DNA of 64,000 nt. Origin: Ilex aquifolium (lineage: Eukaryota > Streptophyta > Magnoliopsida > Aquifoliales > Aquifoliaceae). Shown piece by piece: positions 47,838-58,879 of the stretch. The stretch covers positions 22,578,270 through 22,642,269 of the forward strand of contig OX637398.1 of the NCBI GenBank assembly GCA_951799425.1. Reading direction: 5' to 3'. Within the stretch, counting starts at the first letter, position 1; every line of letters starts with the position of its first letter. The translations under genes and the position numbers were made by a program. The notes under the pieces are model-generated. The model did not search any database. It was not told the DNA's origin and saw only the letters and a program-made list of their open reading frames with translations.

Positions 47838-49406
47838 TTATTTTTCATTTGGCAATTTTGTTTCCTTTTCAATCAAATGTTCAAGCTCAATTGGTTTATT
47901 AACAGGGATTGACTCAGCTATGGGTTCTAAGGTTTTGGCTTTAATGGTCTTGTCAATCACCTTTCCACTTCTCAGTGTGGTAATTGCTTGTACATGACTT
48001 GGAGAAGGTTCGAAAGACACGAAATTAGCCTGGGTTTGACCTTGCGGAGGTTCAGGTTGAGATGGGGATTTTCCTTCTCTGTTGTGCTCAAAGATTGGGT
48101 CAACTTGGCTAGATGACTCTTGATATCTTCAATAATCTGTGAAGTTTGAGCTTTGAAGTATTTGAATGTATGAGCAAACTAAGTATTAAAACTCATTTGA
48201 ATTTGAATGAACTGATTTATGGTGTCTTCTAAACTTCTCTTGTGTGGTGGTTGATAAGGTTGGGGTTATGATGAAGGTTGACTTGGTTGCTGACTCACGG
48301 ACTGTATGTTTTTCAACTGAAATTCGGGTGATTCTGCCACCCTGGATTATAGGTTTCAGAGTATGGATTTGAATAAGACTTGTTAAAGTTTGAAATGACA
48401 TTGGTTTGTTCCATCAAAACCTCTTTGAATGGTGGAATGGTGGGACTATCCCTCGTGCGATGTCCTACCAAAGCACAAATTCTACACAACTGATCAGTGG
48501 GCGACACAACAGAAACTTCCTTGACCTTTTTAATCTCTAGAGCATCAAGCTTTCAAGAAAAAAGTAGTCATTCTGCCTCTTAGGTCATCATCCTCTTTTA
48601 ACACGTATTTTTCTCATTATGATGAAGATGACTTGGTTTTAACAATATTTAGTGAGGCCGAGTCACACATTTGAAAACTCTCAGAAATGGTATCAAAAAA
48701 ACTCAAATGCCTCATCGCGATTCTTACCCATGAATTCTCCCTTGGCCATCATTTCAACAAACTGACGCATTATAGACAGGAGGACATCATAAAAGAAACA
48801 AACTAAGGCCCAAATCTCAAATGCATGATGTGGTCAAGCTTGGAGAAGATCCTTAAATCTCTCCCAACATTGAGAAAAAGTTTCCCCTTCTTTCACAGAA
48901 AAATTCATGATTTGACATCTCAATGCATTAGTGCGATGCACAGGAAAAAATTTCTTGAAAAATTCAGTTTGCAAAACTTGCCAACTTGGAATGGATTGAG
49001 CTTTTAAAGAATTTAGCCACTGTTTAGCTTTATCCTTTAAAGAAAAAGGAAAATTTTTATACCGGACCATTTCAGAATTATCTTGCAACACACCACATAA
49101 TTCCTCAAATTCCTTCATATGCAAATAAGGGTTTTCAGACTCAAGACCATGAAACTGCAGTAAAAATTGTATTGTCCCTTCTTTAATGTTAAAATTTGGA
49201 GCATTTTTGGGGAAAACAAAACATGAGGGGACACTAGTGCGTGTACAATGCAAATATTCTCTCAAGGTTCTGGCATTCTGAACTACCTCTTGTTCTCTTC
49301 GATTAATGCTTAACTCAAAAAAGTCTGATGATGCTTGTGATGATGAAGATGGCAAAGACGAAGGACTAGATTGATTTACAGACCCTACTGATGACTTAAC
49401 ATACAT
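47838..49406 (-). pseudogene. Athila-1 gag region
   Basis: The start at 49406 opens a serine-rich leader, then a retrotransposon gag domain (FLLQFHGLESENPYLHMKEF, AKQWLNSLKAQSIPSW, TEFFKKFFPVHRTNALR) at about 48840-49200. A degenerate zinc-knuckle-like sequence LCRICALVGHRTRDSPTIP follows near 48440-48490. A low-complexity tail reaches about 47840. It would form the particle and bind the RNA. It is a fossil with several breaks. Confidence 0.85.
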
Positions 49407-49489
49407 AACAATTAAAATAAAACAAACAATATATACACATATAATACAAACTAGACAACTTCCCTGTTCATTTCTGAATCACCGTAACT

Positions 49490-49506
49490 CCCCGGCAACG
49501 GCGCCA
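49490..49506 (-). other. Primer binding site of Athila-1, tRNA-Asp
   Basis: On the minus strand it reads TGGCGCCGTTGCCGGGG, a perfect complement of the 3' end of plant tRNA-Asp. It lies 7 bases from the LTR end. Confidence 0.93.
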
Positions 49507-49513
49507 AAAAGTT

Positions 49514-50975
49514 TGACCTGATTTAAATCATACACCTAAGTATAAGTGGTCAAATTATAGTATTACTCGATTAAGTCAGAGGTCAAACTCATAAGGTGCT
49601 AACTGTTGGAATTCAAAATAGAAAAGGTGATATTGTCTTATGTGTAGTATGTTTCACAGTAACTTGTGGTGTGAACTTAGAACTCCCAGAAAATGACATA
49701 AATTAACTCTTGGTAACAATAATAAAAGGTACTTTTCAATTTGGGGATCCAACATACATTATGCTGCTTGTTTATAGAAATGCCACCTTACAGCAATTAA
49801 CTTCCATTTCACTGGAAAGTTAAACGATAGGTTTGAAGTGTAACTGAACCATATCACAACAACTTATTAGGTTAGCCTGAAGGTCTATGTACCATGCAAC
49901 AACTAGATAACCCTAGTAAACCTGAAGGTGAACCATTCAAAATATTTACTTTAGCTATCCGATCGAAAGGTTGATGATTTAATGAAGATGGAGTTCCGAT
50001 TTATGCATTGAATCAAAAGCATTAGCTATGACGAGATTTAACCCGTCTATAACCAATCTCTCAATTGTTACAACATGCATCATTGAATCATGCATGAAGT
50101 AAGTAATAGCTTATAGATAGAATGGTATATAGCAGCAAGTCTTTCTCGGTGTTCATAACCATGAGCATTAATAGTAATAACTATCCATCAGTTAAGGAAG
50201 GTATAAACATTAACATATGAATAAAATATCGACATTTCCATAATTAGAACAATATAACACATGCTTTCACCCTTCACCAAAGAGTATAAATGGACTACTC
50301 ACACTTCATTGCTATAGACGAGCAAGAATAATGAGATGATCCCATTACAACAGAAAATAAAATACAACAAGTCATTCCCCGAGGAATAGTTGAAACACCC
50401 CCCACTCTTATTACCGGCTAAGGCACAAAAGTGAGAGAGGTTCAACTCTCCAAGTAGAAAGGATGAAACAGAAATGTAGAAGTAGAGAAATTCTTGGCTG
50501 GAAAGTGTTTAGGGCAAGGTCTCCTTTCTTATGACTCTGGATTTCTTCTCTAGTGAACCTTTCCTGAAAACTGACTGAATAGGGGTATTTATTAGAATGG
50601 AGGTAAGGCAGTAAACACCCAGGCTGGCCAATTAGATGATTCTATTGCTTTTCTGGACCAATAGGAGGAAAGGAGAGGTAAGGCAGTTTAGGATACCGTC
50701 CGGACGCCGCCACCACTGCCCGAACGGTGGAGATTCTCTGGTTTTTGCCTTAGTCAGCCCTCATTTGTTGACTTCTTAATTACGCTTGCCTCCCTTCTCT
50801 TGTTTAGCCTATGCACTTTTATCCCTTTGAACTTCCTTAATTATCCTTGAAACCCTACAAAATAGATAAATTTAACATTAATCATAATACTCTATAAGTC
50901 TACCATTTTAACCTACTTTACGCACACATTTAACCCTAAATTCTGATTCATTACTACACTATTCAGGGTTAATCA
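49514..50975 (-). repeat. 5' LTR of Athila-1
   Basis: The 1462-bp LTR starts TGATTAACCCTGAATA (at 50975, minus strand) and ends GGTCA (49514). It includes a CCGTCCGGACG palindrome region (50694-50730). It is followed at the right by AGGAT (50976-50980), matching 23787-23791 at the far end. Confidence 0.93.
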
Positions 50976-53900
50976 AGGATCTTCCCAAAAGAAGCTATGT
51001 ATCTCTCTTAAAAACTTTTGTTTGTCAACCAAGGTATAGTGAGATGGAATGGTACCTATGGCCAATAAATTGGAAATATCCGCATACCATGGTACCTTAG
51101 AGATGACAAGAAGTTGCTTATCAAGAAAAGTTTCTTTGATTGTCAAAGTTTCCTTTTTTGTGTCATAGTTTATCCTTGAAAGATGATCTGCCACCCCATT
51201 ATATACTCCTTTCTTGTCCTTGATAATGAGATCAAATTCCTAGAGTAAGAGTATCTATCGAAGAAGGCATGGCTTGCCGTCCTTATTTGTGAGCAAGTAC
51301 TTCAAGGTTGTATGGTCAGTAAAAATAATAGTTGAGGATCCAACTAGATACGTCCTGAATTTATCTAAAGTAAATACTACTGCAAGCAACTCTTTTTCTG
51401 TTGTGGAATAGTTCATTTGTGCATCATTCAAGGTTTTGCTTGCATAGTATATCACATAAGGTCGTTTGTCCTTTCGTTGTCCCATCACAACACCTACAAC
51501 ATAATCACTAGCATTACACGAGTTCAAAAGGTAAAGACCAATCAGGGGACTGCATGATAGGTGCACAAATCAGCATGCCGTTAAGCTTTTCAATAGCCCT
51601 TTGGCAAGCATCATTCCACTCGAATGGTGTATCCTGATATAGAAAATTACACATTGTCCTAGATATGAAACTGAAGTCTTTTATGATTCTTCTATAAAAC
51701 CCAGCGTGACCTAAGAATGATCTAACATCCTTTACTTTCCAAGGTGGGGGAAGATTACCTATCAAGTCAATTTTCGATTTTTCAACCTTAATTCCCTCAG
51801 ATGAGATGACATGATCCAAAAAGCGCTCCACCATATCATTGAAAATACTTAGCATGCATCGTTGAAATGTGGCTAAAGCATTGCATAGTCCAAATTATAT
51901 TTTTTATAAGCAAAAGTACCAAAAGGACATGTGAAGGTTGTATTCTCTCGGCCATTTAGTGCAATTTAAATTTGGTTGTATCCTTAGTACCTATCTAAAA
52001 AATAATAAAAAATATGACCAGCTATCCTTTCAAGAACTTGATCTAGAAAAGGTAGAGGAAATTGGTCTTTTCTGGTAAGAGAGTTCAATTTCGGTAGTCA
52101 ACACACATACGCCAACCTGTGATAGTACATGGTGGGACTAAGTCATTCTCCTCATTTTTTACCACTGCGACACCAAATGTCTTAGGTATTACTTGGGTAG
52201 GGCTTGCCCATTTACTATCGGAGATGGAGTAAATGATACCTGCATCTAGAAACTTAAGTATTTCAGGCCTTACAACCTCTTTGAGATGTGGATTTAACTT
52301 TCATTGCGGTTGATGAGAGGGTTTTGAGTCCTTCTTCAAGTATATACAATGAATATAGAGAAGAGGACTTATTCCCTTACTATCAGCTATAGTCCATCCA
52401 ATTGCACTTTGATGCATTTTAATGACTTTTATCAATTCTAATTCTAGTGACTTGAACAACTTAGAGAATATCATCACTGTATAAGTTTTTTCCTTCCCCA
52501 GGAAGACATATTTTAAGTCAGTTGAGAAGTTTCAACTCGGGTTTTGGTGTTGTGACACTTGATGAGACAGACTTCATGCCACTTGGTGATAACTCTTCAA
52601 ATTTTGGTACCCATGTCCCCATAGAGGACATATTTACAACAGAGTCAGAAGTATTTACAGAATCAGTATCAATTACAAATTTTAATACTTCATCATATGC
52701 ATGTGACTCCAACTCATTTTTAACAAATGCATCATCAAAAAGATTTTGTGTTAATGACTCAATGCAATTTACTTCATGCATATCCTCTTATTCCCCTAGC
52801 TGTTTAGCAATGTTTTAAATGTTTAATTCCAATTTCATATTACCAAAATAAAGTTTCATAAATCCATTCCTACAATTAATCAAATTATTAGAAGTGGCAA
52901 GGAATGATCGTCCTAAAATGACTGGAATTTGAGTGCTAGTGTGCATGACATGTTGGGTGTCCAGAATAATGAAATAAATAAGAAAATAGAATTTATCAAC
53001 CTGGACAAGTACATCATCAACTACTCCCCTTGGAATTTTAATAGACTGGTCAACTAGTTGCAAAGTGATGCTTTTAGGTTTAAGTTCGCCTAGACCTAGT
53101 TACTCGTAAATAGTGTATGAGAGTAAATTGACACTTTCCCCAAGATCAAGCAAAGATTGCTCAATCTTGAAATTTTCTATTATGCATGAAACATTTGGAC
53201 TACCTGGATATTTGTACTTGGGAGGAGCCTTGTGCTAAATGATAGCACTAGATTGTTCTGTGAGGAATGCACTCTTTTCCACATTGATCTTCCTTTTTAC
53301 AGTGCACAAGTCCTTCAAAAATTTGGCATATGATGACACTTGTTTAATTACATCCAGCAGGGGATGTTGATCTTCACTTGTTTGAAAAGTTCAAAAATTT
53401 CTGCATGGTCATTCAAAGTTTGCGGGTTTTCCATTCTTCAGGGAAAAGGTAAAGGAATGGGGCATGGAGGTTCCTTTTCCTCTTGTGATGTATTTTTCTC
53501 ATGAGGTTCTGGTGTAGACTAGATGCTTGGTTCATGTACTTTGGGAGTGATGGTCTTGTCAATCACTTTACTGCTTCTCAATATGTTAATTGGTTGAACC
53601 TGGTTAGGAGAAGACTTAGATAGAGAAGAGGCATTAGCTTGGAATTGACCTTGTGGACGTTTAGGTTGAGATGGAAACTTGCCCTTCTCTACTATACTCA
53701 ATAATTGGGTCAATTTGGCTAAGTGACTTCCAATATCATCAATTGATTGTGAAGTTTAGGCTTTGAAGTCATTAAAAGACTGAGTCGATTGAGTATTGAA
53801 AATCATTTGACTTTATATGAACTAGCTCAAAGTGTCCTCAAGACTCTTCTTGTGTGGTGGTTGGTACGGTAGGTATGCATGAGGGCCTTAAGGCAGTGAT

Positions 53901-54851
53901 GGTGATCCTTGTTGTTGGTGGTTGATGGGAGGTTGATTTCTATTTCTGCAACTAAAGTTTGGGCGGTTCTACACCCTAGATTATAAGTTTCAGAATAGGG
54001 GTTGGAGTAAGGCTTGCCAAAATTTGAGATTGTATTGGATTGCTCCAACAAAACCTCCTTGAATGTTGGTATGGTTGGACATTCCCCAGTGGGATGTCCT
54101 GACGAAGCACAAATCTCACATATTTGCTCCATGGGAGACACAACAGCCACTTCATTTACCTTCCTCATCTCTAGGGCCCCAATCTTATGAGACAAGGTGG
54201 CCAACTTAGCCCTAAGGTCATCATCCTCATTCAAAAAGTACTTTCTCCCTTGGGAAGTGGAAGGTCCGGTATCTACATTGGTAGGTGAGGTTGAGTCCCA
54301 CATTTGGGAACTCTTAGAAATGTTATCAAAGAATTCAAAAGCCTTATCTGGACTTTTTCTCATGAACTTCCATTGGGCCATCATTTTTACAAATTATCTT
54401 AAACGTGAAAGGAGAGAATCATAGAAAAATCTGACTAAGGTCCAACTCTCAAATGCATGGTATGGACAAGTTTGGAGGAGATCCGTAAATCTCTCCCACC
54501 ATTTGGTAAAATGTTTCTCCCTCTTTAACAGAAAAATTCGTGATTTATCTTTAGAGTACGTTTGTGTGGTGTAGAGGAAACTTTTTTTTTTTTAAAAAAT
54601 TCGATTTGCAAAACTTGTCAACTTAGTACAAACTGGGATTTTAAAGAATTTAGCTATTGTTTAGCTTTGTCTTTTAGAGAGAAAGGAAAAAGTTTCAACC
54701 AGGCCATTTCTGAATTGTCTTGGAATGTCTCACATACGTCCTCGAATTCTTTCATATGTAAATATGGATTTTCTGATTCGAGGTAATGAAATTGAGGTAG
54801 TAATTGCATGATACCAGGCTTCACATTAAAGTTATGTGCATTTGCAGGAAA
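50976..54851 (-). mobile_element. Athila element C, right part: gag to RNase H (fossil)
   Basis: From right to left the minus strand shows gag (54851-53830: ESENPYLHMKEFEDVCETF, then the knuckle-like ICEICASSGHPTGECPTIP), protease (about 53230-52820: LVDQSIKIPRGVVDDVLVQV), a linker, reverse transcriptase (about 52200-51850), RNase H (about 51850-51255: [20 protein letters not shown]) and the RNase H-integrase linker (MADHLSRINYDTKKE). The integrase lies on the far side of Athila-1 at 22908-23791. The 5' end is cut by element D. It is broken in many places and is a relative of Athila-1. Confidence 0.87.
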
Positions 54852-56128
54852 TGTGACGCCCCAATCAATACATTTCACAAGAAATCACAAACAAGTAATT
54901 TCTAAATACCCAATTCGTGCTAGAATTGATTTTAACCCTTCTGAATACCCATTTTTCACATTTCAACTACCATAGGTATGTGTCATACCATGTTCAACAT
55001 GTCATAAGCACAATATGAACATTTCCAATTCCTTAATGTAATCTATATCGTAAAGCATATAATTACATTCTAACATCATCATATTCCCAAATTTTCAATT
55101 ATATCAAAGGCATATAATTACAATCCACATTTTCACCAAGCATGTTATAACATTTTAAATGGAACCAACATGCTACATCAACATAGGCATTTTATCAAAC
55201 ACCCAAAAGACATACAATCATGTAACACACAATCATAACTAATTTATCACATTTCTCATGAATTTATCAAACAAATAAATTCTACAAACTCAATTCATGC
55301 AAGATTGATTTAGCATATTTCTACACCCATTTCCCATATTTCATGCAAAAAAGTGAATTCATCTCAAGTCATGCAACACATATCATATGGAACCCTAGGT
55401 TAAAAATAAACATAATTAGGAAAAAAACCCTACCTCTTGAAGCGTAAAACAAGTGATAGAAAAATCTCCCAAGACCCAAATCAAGCTTTAGCCCTTGATT
55501 TCCAAAATCTCATTCTTTGAATTTCATCAAAATTCGTACTTTTTGGTATGTAGGCGTAGCCCTCGTCACGTAGATGAATTTTAGTTCTTGGCCCAAGTTG
55601 ATTCGACGAACGTACAGCCCTAGATCGTAGAGAGAAGGTTGAAGAATCCCTTGATTTTCCCTCTCTTCTTCCCTCTATTTTTCGGAAAACCCAGAAGAAC
55701 AAATAGGGTGAAAATCTGATTTTCTCCCCTATTTATACTCCTTGGAATACTTGGCCCTCGTTGCGCCACACGTCCTGCTTTCTCCGATCCGATTTCATTC
55801 CTAATTAATTAAATTTCGATCCGGTTCAAGTTCAAAATATTGTTATTTGAACTAAATTTAAATTATTTTTCACTTTTCGCAATTTAATTCCCGGTCTCGT
55901 TTATTTAGGTCACGCGACACCCGATCGCCTCGTAAAACGAGAAAAATTCGACTGTCTCGGAATTCAATGAAAATTGATTGGTTAACTAGATTTCGCGAGA
56001 CGAATTCAATGGTAAGGTCCATTTTGTCATCTGATTTCTAGAAAAATTTGGGTTTTCAACCTGTACCGTAGTGACTAATTACCGTTTTGTCCTTTTTCAA
56101 AAAAATTCAAATTTACCCCGGTTTTACA
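54852..56128 (-). repeat. 3' LTR of element D (short form)
   Basis: The plus strand starts TGTGACGCCCC and ends GGTTTTACA. At 1277 bp it lacks much of the middle and U5 part seen in the 2.4-kb relatives; the sequence goes from the first 11 bases straight to AATCAATAC. The promoter side is kept, with a minus-strand TATAAATA box near 55730-55737 and a hairpin at 55710-55724. Confidence 0.85.
55710..55724 (-). promoter_or_regulatory. Hairpin next to the TATA box of element D
   Basis: GAAAATCTGATTTTC is a perfect palindrome around one base. It is just downstream of the TATA box on the minus strand, as in the other Tekay LTRs. Confidence 0.65.
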
Positions 56129-56223
56129 TTCTTCCCCCCTTAAAAAGAATTTCATCTCTGAAATTCACACACACATGCACGTTCAACCACATGCATATGC
56201 TACAGTCATATAACACTTAATGA

Positions 56224-58872
56224 CTACAAGAATATACCTCCATCCTCGAATAAGAACGGATAACTAGTATGTATAGTGTCCTCACGCTCCCATGTCGCCT
56301 CCTCCACACCATGGTGCTGCCACAACACCTTCACTAGCCTCACTGTCTTGTCTTGCAAAACCTGCTCTCGGCTATCCATGATACTTACCGGTCCCTCCTT
56401 GAAGATTCCATCTGTATCAACAACCAGCTCACCCCAATCCACCACGTGCGTAGGATCTGGAGTGTACTTTCAGAGCATAGATACGTGGAATACCGTGTAA
56501 AAATCATATAAATTTGAAGGTAACGCCAACTGGTAAGCAACTGTATCAACCCTCTCGAGTATCTCAAAGGGTCCGATATACCTCGACGACATTTTTTCCC
56601 GCTTCCCGAATCTGACCACTCCCCTCTTAGGCATCACCTTCAAGAAGACGTGATCTCCAAGCCCAAACTCTAGAGGTCACCGCCGTCTGTCGGCGTAGCT
56701 CTTCTGCCTACTTTGTGCCGTAAGAAAACGCTTCCGTATCAAATCCACCTTTTTCGAGGTGTCTCTAATCAAATCTGGACCCATAGAGGGTCTCTCTCCA
56801 ACCTCTGTCTAGCAACTTGGAGAACGACACAACCTCCCATAAAGTGTCAATAAGGTGTCATCTGTATGCTCGCTTGATAACTATTGTTGTAGGCAAACTC
56901 CACTAAGGGTAAGTGCTCTTTTCAGCTACCCTTGAGATCAAGGATGCATGCCCGTAACGTGTCCTCTAAAATCTAGATGGTCCTCTCTGACTGACTGTTG
57001 GTCTAGGGATGAAAAGTTGTGCTCATCATCAACTATGTTCCCATGGCCCGTAGAAAACTTTCCCAAAAATGGGTCGTGAACCTGAGATCTCGATCCAATA
57101 CTATAGATACGGGCACTCCATGTAACCGGACTATCTCCCGTATGTATAGCCTGCAGAATTCCTCCAGTGTGAAGGTCATTCGCACAGCCAAAAAGTGTGC
57201 CAACTTTGTAAGCCGGCCCACTATTACACACACCGCGTCATGTCCCCACAATGTCTGCGGTAAGTGGGTCACAAAATCGATCGTGACGTGCTCCCACTTC
57301 CACTCAGCTACCTCCAAAGGTTGGAGCAACTCTGTTGGTATCTGGTGCTCAGTCTTGACCTGCTGACACGTGAGACATCGACTAACAAAGTCTCCAACGT
57401 GCTTCTTCATCCCACTCCAATATTAGTGACGACAAAGATCATGGTACATCTTTGTCCCACTTGGATGTATAGCAAAACGGGAGCAATGGAACTCTCTAAG
57501 GATCTCATCTCTCAGATCCGCAGACTGGGGAACTACAACTCTTCCCCTAAACCGAAAACTACCATCCGCGTGAATGGCCCAGCCCTCGTCACCTGTGCTA
57601 GACCGTACCCGGTCCCTGATGGACAATATCTCTGTGTCCTACCCGTGGGACTAGATCACCCTGCTTAGTAGGGAAGGCATAGCCACCAAACTCCCCAAAG
57701 TGTCCTGAGCCTAAATCATATAGTGTAGCCCGAACTGCCCCATGGTCTCTAGCATCTGTCACTCCCGGGCAGCCACACTAGCCAAGACTCCCCGTGACTT
57801 TCGGCTGAGTGCATCAGCCACCACGTTTGCCTTACCAGGATGATAATGTAAAGTGAAGTCAGTCCTCTAAATACTCCATCTACCTGTGTTGCCTCATATT
57901 GAGGTCCCACTGTGTAAAGATGTACTTCAGACTCTTGTGGTCCGAAAACACCTCAAACTACTCACTATACAAATAGTGACACCAAGCATTCAAGGCAAAG
58001 ACAATGGTCGCCAGTTCCATGTCATGTGTGGAGTAGTTTTGCTCGTTGCTCTTTTACTGCAGAGAACCATAAGCTACCACGCTCCCGGACTACAGCACAC
58101 ACCCAAGTCCGTCCTTGGAGGCATCACAATACAATGTGTACCTCTGTCCCCTTTTCGAGACTATCAGAATAGGAGCCGAAGTAAGCCTCCTCTTCAACTC
58201 TTGGAATGCCTTCTCACACGAGTCATCCCACTGAAACTTGACCTCCTTCCAGGTCAATCTAGTTATAGGTGCAGCTAGCTGGGAGAAGTCCTCAATGAAC
58301 CTCTTATAATACCCTGCCAATCCCAAGAAGCTATGTATCTCAAAAACTGACTTCGGCCTCTCCCAACTCATAACTGCCTAAACCTTCTCTGGGTCCACGG
58401 ATACACCTGAAGCTGACACCACGTGTCCCAAGAATTTCACCTCCGTCAGCCAAAATTCACATTTACTGAACTTGGAGTACAATTGATGGTCTCTCGAACA
58501 ACCCTCAAGTGACCCTCATGTTCCTTCTCAAACTTGGAGTATATCAAGATGTCGTCAACAAAGACCACGACGAACTGATCTAGGTAGGGTCTGGAACACC
58601 CTATGCATGAGATCCATGAATGCTGCCAGGGCATTCATCAATCCAAAAGGCATCACATTGAACTCGAAACGCCCATGTCACGTCCTAAACACCATCTTAG
58701 GGATATCTGCCTCCCTAATTCTCAACTGATGTTAACCCGTGCGCAGATCTATCTTGGAGTAGACCCGTGCCCCTCTCAGTTGATCAAACAAGTCATTAAT
58801 TCGCGAAAAAGAGTACCTATTCTTGATAGTAACCCGATTCAACTGCCGGTAGTCTATACATATCCGAAGGGT
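56224..58872 (-). pseudogene. Element D integrase-chromodomain, RNase H and reverse transcriptase region
   Basis: The chromodomain is at about 56224-56400 ([17 protein letters not shown]). Integrase spans about 56600-57620, with the zinc-binding module [12 protein letters not shown] near 57360 and the core ITIDFVTHLP near 57280. RNase H is near 57800-58130 ([13 protein letters not shown] near 58100). Reverse transcriptase runs to about 58870 ([11 protein letters not shown] near 58540). The order and sequence match the young Tekay element, so it is the same lineage. Broken in many places. Confidence 0.87.
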
Positions 58873-58879
58873 CTGAGAA

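Larger units (their letters stand above)
23792..50975 (-). mobile_element. Athila-1: Ty3/gypsy Athila element spanning 27 kb by nested insertions
   Basis: The 5' LTR is at the right (49514-50975), the 3' LTR at the left (23792-29367, split by two insertions). The TSD AGGAT is at 23787-23791 and 50976-50980. The primer site is the tRNA-Asp type (49490-49506), and the polypurine tract lies at 29368-29378. Coding parts, right to left, are gag, protease, reverse transcriptase, RNase H, integrase and an additional ORF. The LTRs differ by roughly 10% by eye, which suggests a few My. The element is broken in many places and holds a solo LTR, an LTR fragment, a Tekay derivative, Helitrons and a tandem duplication. 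Confidence 0.9.

Noticed and set aside
49490-49506. tRNA-Asp 3' end on the + strand
   Set aside because: Only the 17 bases complementary to the primer are present. There is no cloverleaf, so it is a primer site on the minus strand and not a tRNA gene.
54562-54786. 74-aa + strand frame at 54562-54786
   Set aside because: It is the reverse strand of the gag of element C.
56276-58278. Several + strand frames of 74-134 aa between 56276 and 58278
   Set aside because: They are antisense shadows of the minus-strand pol of element D.
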